The translations under genes and the position numbers were made by a program. From assembly GCA_028711905.1 (NCBI GenBank), contig JAQTRI010000182.1:1-7067 (forward strand): a stretch of DNA of 7,067 nucleotides, given 5' to 3'. The stretch comes from Candidatus Wallbacteria bacterium. Lineage in GTDB: Bacteria; Muiribacteriota; JAQTZZ01. Of this stretch, positions 1 through 5,694 are shown in pieces (the first letter of the stretch is position 1; each line of letters begins with the position of its first letter). Below the pieces are notes generated by a model that saw nothing but the letters and a program-made list of their open reading frames with translations, was not told where the DNA came from and made no database searches.

Positions 1-1
1 C

Positions 2-139
2 TGCGCTGTAACGACAGGTGGGGTGCTGTGCCAGCTGTCCAACATGTTCTGGGGCGGAGGCGCTGCAGCAATAGCCTTGTTTCTTGGCGCTGCAGTGGGA
101 GGATTTTTCGGATACAAGCTCGATGAGCGGAGATGGTAG
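2..139 (+). CDS. C-terminal fragment of a membrane protein (5' end outside window)
   Basis: An open frame enters from the left edge and ends at TAG 137-139, giving the last 45 residues of a protein. The visible part has one hydrophobic segment rich in small residues (GGGAAAIALFLGAAVGGFFG), a glycine-zipper-like membrane helix, followed by a short charged tail YKLDERRW. No family can be named from so little; an assembly factor or small multi-helix inner-membrane protein is possible. The opposite strand is also open here, but its translation is not hydrophobic or family-like and would begin after the stop of the rhomboid gene. The stop codon directly abuts the stop codon of the convergent gene at 140. 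Confidence 0.5.
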   Translation, partial: CAVTTGGVLCQLSNMFWGGGAAAIALFLGAAVGGFFGYKLDERRW

Positions 140-1414
140 CTATTTTTTTGAAAGTGCTGTGCTGCGGGAAGGCAGGAACTTATCGAGAAGCAGCCAGCCG
201 GTCAGGAACCCGCCCACATGGCAGGACAGGCTCATTGGACCCGGCAGATCAAAATAAAATCCCATTGCGACATTGAACGCGATCCAGAAAAATGTGTAAG
301 CAGCCACCGGAATCTTCAGCGGGAAAACAAACAGGTTCTGGAACAGCCTGGAACCAGGGAACAGTTTCCAGTATGCCGCCAGCATGCCGCTTGCAATCCC
401 TCCGGCCCCTACTAAAGGGATGAGCGAGGAGGTCAGATCCGGAATCACTACTTTTCCGGCTACTATAGCTATATCTGAGGATGGTATTGTGCCAAAAAAA
501 TAGAAGACCAGGCAGTGGGCCAGCCCTGCGACAGCAGCTAGACTAAAATAAAACGCGGTAAAAAGCAGTCCTCCTCTCTTGCGTCCGTGGTCCATGAAAA
601 CATCGAAAACATTGTCGCCGAAAATCCAGATGATATAGACATTGACTAAGGCCAGAGCGATATGCGGGTGGAGAAACGAATAGGTGAACAGCCGGATCAG
701 GCCGAACATGCTGAATGTTTCAGCTGGAACAGCGCCATAAGTATAAAAAACCCAGCTCTGGGTCTGGCCAGGGAAAAGATAGAGAAGCAGACAAAGAAAG
801 ATGTTAAGTGAAATCAGCCCCAGAAGCAGGTCCGGGAAGATCTTTCTGGGATTGAAAACCTCTACAGGCGACTGGGTCAGCAGGCAGAAAAGATAGATCC
901 CCATCGAGGCTTCCAGGCCATCGGCCGAGCGCTCGCAGTCAAAAGATCGGTAATGGCGCAATATCGGATAATCCATTCCATTGATATGGGTGAAAATCGG
1001 CAGAGGTCTCTCAGGGCCGGGAATTCTGGATTTAAGATATTTTTCCAGAGTGAATAACTGTTCCAGTTCACCGTTGTCCAGAAAAAAACCCCGGCAATGT
1101 TCGCAGTGGTCGATCCTGACTTTGAAGTGGTTGAGATTGTACTCCAGAAGTGTCATTTCTTCGCCGCAAGATGGGCAGCGCGCGCCATGTCCTTTCATCA
1201 GAAGCCTGGACAGCACCCTGTTGTAATCGAATCTGCGGCCGAGAACCGTTTCGAGTTCACCGGCATCGAACCAGACCCCGTGGCAGACATGACATTCTTC
1301 AATAATGATGCTGCCGGTTTTTCTTTGGGACAATACAGAGTGTTCGCACCGGGGGCATTCGAGCAGATGGTCATTATCTTGAAAAACTGATTTTGAGGGG
1401 ATCTGATTTTCCAT
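140..1414 (-). CDS. Tandem zinc-ribbon / rhomboid-fold membrane protein, probable pseudoprotease
   Basis: This 424-residue protein has three parts. Residues 20-44 and 80-107 are two zinc ribbons of the zf-TFIIB type, with Cys pairs C20/C23, C41/C44, C80/C83 and C104/C107, each followed by a 'GELE' motif. Residues 190-411 are a six-helix rhomboid core: the RLFTYSFLH entry to helix 2 (241-249), FGDNV after it, the helix-4 signature at 336-348 and the helix-6 CHVGGFLTG (398-406). Active rhomboids use a Ser in GxSG and a His in helix 6. Here the GxSG position reads GAGG (336-339), so the serine is G338, and the helix-2 HxxxN reads LxxxN (L254, N258); H399 is kept. Proteolysis is therefore unlikely. 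By analogy with iRhoms and derlins I infer a binding or chaperone role in the membrane, with the zinc ribbons cytosolic. The ATG at 1412-1414 has no clear Shine-Dalgarno, so translation may depend on the ABC gene 63 bases upstream on the same strand. Confidence 0.88.
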   Translation of the reverse strand: MENQIPSKSVFQDNDHLLECPRCEHSVLSQRKTGSIIIEECHVCHGVWFDAGELETVLGRRFDYNRVLSRLLMKGHGARCPSCGEEMTLLEYNLNHFKVRIDHCEHCRGFFLDNGELEQLFTLEKYLKSRIPGPERPLPIFTHINGMDYPILRHYRSFDCERSADGLEASMGIYLFCLLTQSPVEVFNPRKIFPDLLLGLISLNIFLCLLLYLFPGQTQSWVFYTYGAVPAETFSMFGLIRLFTYSFLHPHIALALVNVYIIWIFGDNVFDVFMDHGRKRGGLLFTAFYFSLAAVAGLAHCLVFYFFGTIPSSDIAIVAGKVVIPDLTSSLIPLVGAGGIASGMLAAYWKLFPGSRLFQNLFVFPLKIPVAAYTFFWIAFNVAMGFYFDLPGPMSLSCHVGGFLTGWLLLDKFLPSRSTALSKK

Positions 1415-1477
1415 AGAAACAGTTTACCAGACAATCAGGCCCATGAAAATTATGCATATGAGAAATTGAGGAGTTAA

Positions 1478-2155
1478 CTACTGAAGTGAAGGCACTACAG
1501 AACCATCTCGCAGATAGATGGTTCGCTGGGCGTATGCCGCGATGTCATGCTCATGGGTCACCATGATGATGGTATGGCCTTCAGTGTGAAGCTCCTGAAA
1601 AAGAGCCATGATCTCCAGGCTGGAACCTGTGTCGAGATTACCGGTGGGTTCGTCGGCGAGAAGGAGAGAAGGACCATTGACCAGAGCCCTGGCAATAGCC
1701 ACACGCTGCCTCTGCCCGCCGGACAGCTCTGAAGGCAGATGATGCAGCCTGTCGGATAAGCCGATCCTGCTTAATAAATCCGTGGCCCGGTTTTTGCGTT
1801 CCTTGCGCGGCACTTTACTGTAAATGAGTGGCAGCACCACATTTTCCACGGCATTGACGCGGGGCAGAAGGTTGAAAGTCTGGAACACGAACCCGATCTC
1901 GCGGTTGCGCAGCAGGGCCAGTTCTTCATCAGAAAGAGTCGATGTCTCCCGGTCTTTGAGAAAATACTTGCCGGTTGAAGGTGAAGACAACAATCCGAGA
2001 ATGTCCAGAAGTGATGTTTTACCGGATCCGCTTTTCCCCATGATGGCAACGAACTCGCCGTGTTCTATGGTCAGGTCAACACCAGCAAGTGCACGCACCT
2101 GGATCTTTTCCTGGTCATAGACCTTGGTGAGTTTCTCGAGTCTGATCAGTTCCAT
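1478..2155 (-). CDS. ABC transporter ATP-binding protein, LolD/MacB/FtsE type
   Basis: This 225-residue protein is a complete nucleotide-binding subunit that would hydrolyse ATP on the cytosolic face of a membrane transporter. All motifs are intact: Walker A GKSGSGKT (40-47), Q-loop glutamine Q92 in VFQTFNLLP, signature LSGGQ (144-148), Walker B LLLADEP (164-170) with catalytic E169, D-loop NLD (173-175) and switch H201. The length, the TFNLLP stretch and ADEPTGNLD are typical of the family that serves MacB/LolCE/FtsX-type permeases with large periplasmic domains. No such permease lies on either side within the window; downstream on the same strand is the zinc-ribbon/rhomboid gene, upstream a divergent deacetylase. 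The ATG at 2153-2155 is preceded by AAGGA (minus-strand sense, 2166-2170) ten bases away. Substrate cannot be predicted. A permease elsewhere in the genome, or the rhomboid-like protein as partner, are both possible. Confidence 0.93.
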   Translation of the reverse strand: MELIRLEKLTKVYDQEKIQVRALAGVDLTIEHGEFVAIMGKSGSGKTSLLDILGLLSSPSTGKYFLKDRETSTLSDEELALLRNREIGFVFQTFNLLPRVNAVENVVLPLIYSKVPRKERKNRATDLLSRIGLSDRLHHLPSELSGGQRQRVAIARALVNGPSLLLADEPTGNLDTGSSLEIMALFQELHTEGHTIIMVTHEHDIAAYAQRTIYLRDGSVVPSLQ

Positions 2156-2212
2156 GCCTGAATTATCCTTGATTTTATCTCTGCAGGCAAGAGCACTGGT
2201 GTCCGGTCATGA

Positions 2213-2221
2213 TGGTATACT
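2213..2221 (+). promoter_or_regulatory. Extended -10 promoter element before the deacetylase gene
   Basis: TGGTATACT matches an extended -10 (TGnTATAAT, 5 of 6 in the hexamer). There is no good -35 hexamer 16-18 bases upstream, which extended -10 promoters tolerate. A start about seven bases downstream would fall at or next to the ATG at 2228, giving a leaderless or nearly leaderless message. The 72-base gap also has to contain the promoter for the divergent ABC gene, for which I see no convincing hexamers. Confidence 0.4.
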
Positions 2222-2227
2222 GCTGGT

Positions 2228-3085
2228 ATGACGAGTAAATCCGGGTGGTTTTGGATGAGCATTGCGGCATTCCTTCTTGTGCTCGTATTTTTTCGCTCAG
2301 TTTCTGCTGAAGAACGATTCTTTCTGGAGACGGTTGAAGTTTTCCGTGTTAAGCGACCACAGGCAGAGATCAAGTCTTCCGGGAAACTGCGCAATGATAT
2401 GCCGGCCGAAAACCTGAAGATCTTCCAGAAAACCGTTAACCGGCAGGCTATGAGTTTTCCGGAAACATTATTTTTGGAAGGAAAATCCGAGGGCAGGAAA
2501 GTGGCACTGACTTTTGACGATGGTCCTGATTCCTGGGCCACTGACCGTATACTGGATATTCTCGCCTCATATGAGGTCAAAGCCACTTTTTTTATTGTGG
2601 GTGTCAATGCCGAGTTTTACGGGCAAAGGGTCAGAAAAATGAAAAACAGTGGACATGCTGTGGCAGGTCATAGTTTCAATCATACGGATTTCAGGGAATT
2701 GACACCTGAGAGAATGTTCAAAGAACAGATCGAGCCTGTCAACAGACTGCTTCTGAAGCTCACAGGAGATGCGCCTGATTTTTTCAGGCCGCCTTATGGT
2801 GTTGTAACAGATGAGCAGATCAGATACACAGCCGGAAAAAAAATGAGAATGGTCAACTGGAGCGTTGATTCCTTTGACTGGGACGATCAGTACAACGGTG
2901 TTTCCGAAATCATTGCCCGGGTGATGCAGTATGCGCATCCTGGAGCCATTATTCTGCTGCATTGCGGCGGACGGGCGAACAATAATACTGTGCTGGCGCT
3001 TCCTGAGCTGATTCAGCGTTTGAAGGATGAAAAATATTCATTTGCAACTGTTCCGGAAATGCTGAATGTAGGGGCGCAGCACTGA
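2228..3085 (+). CDS. Exported polysaccharide deacetylase (NodB homology, carbohydrate esterase 4)
   Basis: This 285-residue protein removes N-acetyl groups from a surface or cell-wall polymer such as peptidoglycan or chitin-like glycans, using a divalent metal. All five NodB motifs are present: TFDDGP (95-100, base D97 and metal ligand D98), HSFNH (148-152, metal ligands H148 and H152), RPPYG (187-191), DSFDW (214-218) and LLH (244-245, H245). The N-terminus is a signal peptide or anchor (hydrophobic 11-22, possible cut after VSA at 27), then about 60 linker residues. The compact domain and the end (NNNTVLALPELIQRLK, then SFATVPEML) resemble PdaB/PgdA-like bacterial deacetylases; the exact substrate cannot be told. 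The ATG at 2228 has no Shine-Dalgarno; an in-frame ATG at 2255 (residue 10) has GGGTGG upstream and still gives a hydrophobic leader, so the start is uncertain. The last codons (VGAQH) lie in an inverted-repeat arm. Confidence 0.93.
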   Translation: MTSKSGWFWMSIAAFLLVLVFFRSVSAEERFFLETVEVFRVKRPQAEIKSSGKLRNDMPAENLKIFQKTVNRQAMSFPETLFLEGKSEGRKVALTFDDGPDSWATDRILDILASYEVKATFFIVGVNAEFYGQRVRKMKNSGHAVAGHSFNHTDFRELTPERMFKEQIEPVNRLLLKLTGDAPDFFRPPYGVVTDEQIRYTAGKKMRMVNWSVDSFDWDDQYNGVSEIIARVMQYAHPGAIILLHCGGRANNNTVLALPELIQRLKDEKYSFATVPEMLNVGAQH

Positions 3086-3162
3086 GCCTGTGGCAAAGTA
3101 TAAGATGCCGCAAGCCTCGCCCTTCGGACTCGGCAGCTGCATCTAACATGCTGCGCCCCTAC
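3068..3162. repeat. Perfect 14-bp inverted repeat spanning the deacetylase stop codon
   Basis: The left arm GTAGGGGCGCAGCA (3068-3081) is the exact reverse complement of the right arm TGCTGCGCCCCTAC (3149-3162). The arms are 67 bases apart. The left arm encodes the last residues of the deacetylase and the TGA follows one base later. There is no T-run after the right arm, so this is not a standard intrinsic terminator. It could be the ends of a small mobile or REP-like element, or form a long-range hairpin in the 3' end of the mRNA. Confidence 0.8.
3096..3153 (+). repeat. Dispersed structured intergenic repeat, copy 1
   Basis: This stretch aligns in the same orientation with 5691-5747. The best part (3115-3147 against 5709-5741) is 28 identical of 33, centred on CCTCGCCCTTCGGACTCGG. 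AGATGC (3103-3108) can pair with GCATCT (3139-3144), enclosing the conserved core. It lies between the two arms of the 14-bp inverted repeat. No open frame in it looks like a gene. I infer a non-coding REP- or MITE-like element. Confidence 0.65.
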
Positions 3163-3185
3163 GCAAATGATTTCTCATTGCTGCC

Positions 3186-3204
3186 CTTTGCTGCTCATTG
3201 ATAC
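3186..3204 (+). promoter_or_regulatory. Shared 19-bp upstream element, copy 1
   Basis: CTTTGCTGCTCATTGATAC matches 4623-4641 at 18 of 19 positions. Both copies precede a gene for an exported protein, about 60 and 84 bases before the start codon. The element ends with TTGATA, a good -35 hexamer (5 of 6 to TTGACA), but no matching -10 lies at normal spacing; a TAACAT box sits 24 bases further on (3228-3233), and the second copy has TACAAT at the identical distance. It may be an operator or part of a non-standard promoter. Confidence 0.5.
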
Positions 3205-3251
3205 CACACTTAACAGATTTTCCGGGTTAACATTGGGTCATTACAAGTCAC

Positions 3252-3257
3252 AGGAGG
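3252..3257 (+). promoter_or_regulatory. Ribosome binding site deciding a GTG start
   Basis: AGGAGG lies six bases before the GTG at 3264. It is a near-perfect Shine-Dalgarno and fixes this GTG, rather than any later ATG, as the start of the secreted protein; the signal peptide begins exactly there. Confidence 0.9.
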
Positions 3258-3263
3258 TGTTGC

Positions 3264-4535
3264 GTGAAGTATCGAAGTGTGCTGTGTCTGTGTCTGTGCC
3301 TGGTCCTGGTGGCCCCTGTTTTCTGTGAAATGACGGGGGAACAGCCGGGGAGTCCGTATCCTTTAGCTTCAAAGGTGGTGGAACTGGCCCAGAAGTTCTG
3401 GACTGTTCACAATCAGCTGTGGAGCGGTGAGATCAGCGAAGATGAGTACAACCATCAGATTGAGGCCGTCTATGCTGAAGCCAGGGCTCTGGTCAAGGAA
3501 ATTGTCGATGCATACAATGCAGGGGACAAGACCATGATGGCTGATTTTTCCAGGTTTTATGGGAGCCCGGACATCCAGAAGCATCCTGATCTGAAGAACG
3601 CCATCAACCAGCTGATGGTGGATGAACTGGTTGAATTTCTCAAGAACAAGGATCTGACTTCTGACACATATTTCCCCGGATATGGCTATGCCGATGTCGG
3701 CTTTGTGTATAAAAAAGTCGAGGAAGTCAAGCAGGAAGTGCTTAACACTTTCTGGCGCAAGATCGAAAAAGAGCATCAGAAGAATGAGAAATATCGCACT
3801 TACCTCGAAGTCGGCGTCAATATGGGAGCTGGCTTTGAAGTCAAATTCCTTACCAGTCCTTTCCAGATGAAGATTGACGGCGTGTTCAAGTATGTACGCG
3901 AAGTCGAGATTACAGTCATGGAAAATATCAAGACCGTGGAAACCGTGAAATTCCAGAACATGAAGGTCTGGTTCAACCTGTACCGGGCAAAAGCTGGATT
4001 CTTCGGCGGTGCGAGCGGGTCATGGGAACTTGTGGGCCAGACATATGAGCTGCGCGAAGAACCGACCGGCCTGCCGGTGACCGAGAAGCCGGACAAGGCT
4101 GACCAGATCTATTATCCAGGCTATGGTTACGGCGAAATCGGGTACACCTATCAGAAAGGTGCCGAGTTGTCGTCCGAAGCGCTTTCCGTCTACTGGAAGA
4201 AAGTTTCCAAGCATCTGATCAATGGAACGACCACCAGAGTTCTGCTGGAAGTTGGAGCTGAAGCCGGCTTCAACGGCGGTCTGAGCCTGGTTCCGACAGG
4301 CAGTCCGTTCCAGCTCAATATCGGGGGCAAGATCGCCTGGGTGCGCGAGTACACGATCACTGCCATGGAAGACATCACCATTGATGAAACCGTGAAATTC
4401 CAGAGAACCAAAGTCTGGTTCGAACTGAAGAGAAAAGCCAGCGGCAGCGACTGGGAATTGTGCGGCAAGACATATGATGTCCATGACGAAGAAAGTGGTT
4501 TGCCGGTAGTGGAGATCCCCGGACAGCTTTCCTGA
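3264..4535 (+). CDS. Exported protein of unknown family with a duplicated domain
   Basis: I do not recognise this 423-residue protein. It starts at GTG with a strong Shine-Dalgarno and has a Sec signal peptide (K2 and R4, hydrophobic 5-20) unusual in holding cysteines at 8, 10, 12 and 21. PVFC does not fit a lipobox, so cleavage after C21 is more likely than lipidation. Residues 30-130 are charged and probably helical. Residues 136-275 and 283-419 are two copies of one domain: both begin with Y(F/Y)PGYGY, carry an aromatic-Trp-Lys-rich helix (FWRKIEK, YWKKVSK), then LEVG, a SPFQ(M/L)xI segment, VREx(E/T)IT, ETVKFQ and KVWF(N/E)L, WEL(V/C)G(Q/K)TY, and end with GLPV. The alternating pattern suggests a beta-rich fold, exported to the periplasm or outside. 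A hairpin terminator follows directly, and the next gene shares its upstream 19-bp element, pointing to co-regulation. Confidence 0.88.
   Translation: MKYRSVLCLCLCLVLVAPVFCEMTGEQPGSPYPLASKVVELAQKFWTVHNQLWSGEISEDEYNHQIEAVYAEARALVKEIVDAYNAGDKTMMADFSRFYGSPDIQKHPDLKNAINQLMVDELVEFLKNKDLTSDTYFPGYGYADVGFVYKKVEEVKQEVLNTFWRKIEKEHQKNEKYRTYLEVGVNMGAGFEVKFLTSPFQMKIDGVFKYVREVEITVMENIKTVETVKFQNMKVWFNLYRAKAGFFGGASGSWELVGQTYELREEPTGLPVTEKPDKADQIYYPGYGYGEIGYTYQKGAELSSEALSVYWKKVSKHLINGTTTRVLLEVGAEAGFNGGLSLVPTGSPFQLNIGGKIAWVREYTITAMEDITIDETVKFQRTKVWFELKRKASGSDWELCGKTYDVHDEESGLPVVEIPGQLS
3669..4520 (+). repeat. Internal tandem duplication within the secreted protein gene
   Basis: Codons 136-275 (3669-4088) and 283-419 (4110-4520) encode two copies of the same domain, offset by 143-147 codons. 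Most of the similarity is at protein level, but one 19-base stretch is identical in DNA (GAAACCGTGAAATTCCAGA at 3939-3957 and 4386-4404). Elsewhere the copies have diverged, which suggests an old duplication kept by selection. Confidence 0.85.
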
Positions 4536-4560
4536 AGCAGCATTTCAAACGAAAGACCAA

Positions 4561-4594
4561 AAAACGGGGCGGAAAGAGCCCCGTTTTGCTTTTA
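4561..4594 (+). terminator. Intrinsic terminator after the duplicated-domain gene
   Basis: AAAACGGGGC (4561-4570) pairs perfectly with GCCCCGTTTT (4578-4587) around a seven-base loop, followed by GCTTTT. The stem lies 25 bases after the stop codon, so this gene and the next are probably separate transcripts. The A-rich left side might also let it act weakly on the opposite strand. Confidence 0.9.
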
Positions 4595-4622
4595 CTGAAG
4601 CGCAGTATTCGAATCAGGTATT

Positions 4623-4641
4623 CTTTGATGCTCATTGATAC
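4623..4641 (+). promoter_or_regulatory. Shared 19-bp upstream element, copy 2
   Basis: CTTTGATGCTCATTGATAC differs from 3186-3204 only at the sixth base. TACAAT (4665-4670, 5 of 6 to TATAAT) lies 24 bases after its TTGATA, the same distance as TAACAT in copy 1. It falls between the preceding terminator and the next start codon, where a promoter or operator is expected. Confidence 0.5.
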
Positions 4642-4713
4642 GCCTAAACACATCAGGAACGATGTACAATCATTTTGTAGGTTGTATGAAAGCCCTTAAG
4701 GGAAGATTTTTCT

Positions 4714-4719
4714 GGAGGA
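4714..4719 (+). promoter_or_regulatory. Ribosome binding site deciding the ATG at 4725
   Basis: GGAGGA lies five bases before ATG 4725. The frame is open back to a TTG at 4635, but only the 4725 start has a Shine-Dalgarno and places a normal signal peptide at the N-terminus. Confidence 0.9.
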
Positions 4720-4724
4720 TTTCG

Positions 4725-5657
4725 ATGAAAAGGCTGACTCTGGTTCTTGTGATGATGGCTCTGGTTTTTTCCGCATACGGCCAGGACATGACGCTTGGGG
4801 AGAGGTCTGCTGGACTGGCTGACAGCGCCCGGTTGCTTGAAGGCAGACTCAACGCGAAAAACAAGGTGTCCTATGGCGAAAGTTTCGATGAAGACTGGTA
4901 CCTGACAGAGTTTTTCAGCTACATCACCCGGATGGAGGCTGAAAAGCCCGATGCTCTGGATGCCAGGAAGAAAGAGTACCTGAATGAAACCTTCCGCCAG
5001 ATCAGCCGAATGTTCGATAATTCAGTTAATGCGGTCAATCCTGAGGCAGATGAAGTCTTGTACTGTCTGATCGGTGATAAGGTCGATTCCCTGATCAGAG
5101 AAGTTCTTCTTTCTGAAGACAGCAGGGATACATACCGCATCGTCAGAAGCGCGAAAGATGCTGTCGGTGCCTATGAAGACGAATACCTTTACGGATACCC
5201 GCTGAATATCAATGGTTTCAGCCTGCCGATTCCGATCCCGATCCAGATCGGTGTGGCAATCCAGAAATCAGCGTATGTTTCAAGCATTATCCTCAGGCAC
5301 GCCTTTGCCGTTGACAATGCCTGTTACTATGTCAAGGACCTGAAGAAAATGCTCAGGAACGAGGGCTGGCGCGATACACCTGCAAACTCATCAACCAGAC
5401 AGGCTGATGTGGTGCTTTATAATGACCGCGGGGCAGACTATGCCGGCATTGTGATCCGCGACTCATACGGTGAAAAAGTGGTGGTGACATGGGGCCGGCG
5501 CCAGGTGGTGGTGCGGCCGGTCGCAGTCATCGGAAGAATTGAGCTGATTTTGCGTGATCCGCAAGGCGAAGATGACGGCCAGTTTCCCAATCCCCCGAAT
5601 AACGGAGGTATCATTATCAACCCTCCGGGCGGCGGAGGCATTGTCATTAATTTCTGA
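4725..5657 (+). CDS. Exported protein of unknown family, possible degenerate papain-like domain
   Basis: I do not recognise this 310-residue protein as a whole. It begins with a clean signal peptide (K2, R3, hydrophobic 4-17, likely cut after AYG at 19). Residues 25-150 are charged and probably helical. Residues 156-180 hold a proline/isoleucine run (LPIPIPIQIG). Residues 197-270 resemble the order of elements in NlpC/P60-type papain-like domains: a Cys at the head of a helix (NAC200YYVKDLKKML), then ADVVLYN (227-233), then DYAGIVI (238-244) and a VVVTWG strand. In that reading the usual catalytic His before the GI strand is Y239, so activity is doubtful; this is inference from pattern only. 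The last 25 residues are a Gly/Pro/Asn tail with two GGxIxIN-like units ending in Phe. It sits between two terminators, so it is likely monocistronic and co-regulated with the preceding secreted protein. Confidence 0.82.
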   Translation: MKRLTLVLVMMALVFSAYGQDMTLGERSAGLADSARLLEGRLNAKNKVSYGESFDEDWYLTEFFSYITRMEAEKPDALDARKKEYLNETFRQISRMFDNSVNAVNPEADEVLYCLIGDKVDSLIREVLLSEDSRDTYRIVRSAKDAVGAYEDEYLYGYPLNINGFSLPIPIPIQIGVAIQKSAYVSSIILRHAFAVDNACYYVKDLKKMLRNEGWRDTPANSSTRQADVVLYNDRGADYAGIVIRDSYGEKVVVTWGRRQVVVRPVAVIGRIELILRDPQGEDDGQFPNPPNNGGIIINPPGGGGIVINF

Positions 5658-5675
5658 TAGCCCTACGAGCGAAGC

Positions 5676-5694
5676 ACTTGAGCTGCGCTCAAGT
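5676..5694. repeat. Short perfect hairpin downstream of the secreted protein gene
   Basis: ACTTGAG (5676-5682) pairs with CTCAAGT (5688-5694) around a five-base loop CTGCG. No T-run follows, so it is not itself a terminator. It touches the left end of repeat copy 2 and may belong to that element; copy 1 has no matching hairpin. Confidence 0.5.

Noticed and set aside
121..150. Terminator formed by GCTC-GAGC and the T-run at 144-150
   Set aside because: The four-base stem is weak, lies before the stop codon and is separated from the T-run by about 15 bases.
2146..2607. Minus-strand frame of 153 codons opposite the start of the deacetylase
   Set aside because: It overlaps the start of the ABC ATPase and lies opposite conserved deacetylase codons; its translation is serine/arginine-rich with no family features.
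3096..3153. tRNA or other known structured RNA in the repeat core
   Set aside because: The length and arms do not form a cloverleaf, and the core matches no RNA family I recognise.
3068..3162. Inverted repeat as an intrinsic terminator of the deacetylase
   Set aside because: The loop region is 67 bases and no T-run follows the right arm.
3264..3326. Lipoprotein signal at C21 of the duplicated-domain protein
   Set aside because: The residues before the cysteine (PVF) do not fit a lipobox, which needs Gly, Ala or Ser at -1.
4020..4484. Minus-strand frame of 154 codons opposite the duplicated-domain gene
   Set aside because: The plus strand encodes a conserved repeat here with a signal peptide and ribosome site; the antisense frame has neither.
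4635..4724. TTG start giving 30 extra N-terminal residues on the second secreted protein
   Set aside because: It has no Shine-Dalgarno, overlaps the shared upstream element and a TACAAT box, and would bury a good signal peptide inside the protein.
5580..5657. C-terminal Phe of the second secreted protein as an outer-membrane barrel signal
   Set aside because: The protein shows no run of amphipathic beta strands; the tail is Gly/Pro-rich low complexity.
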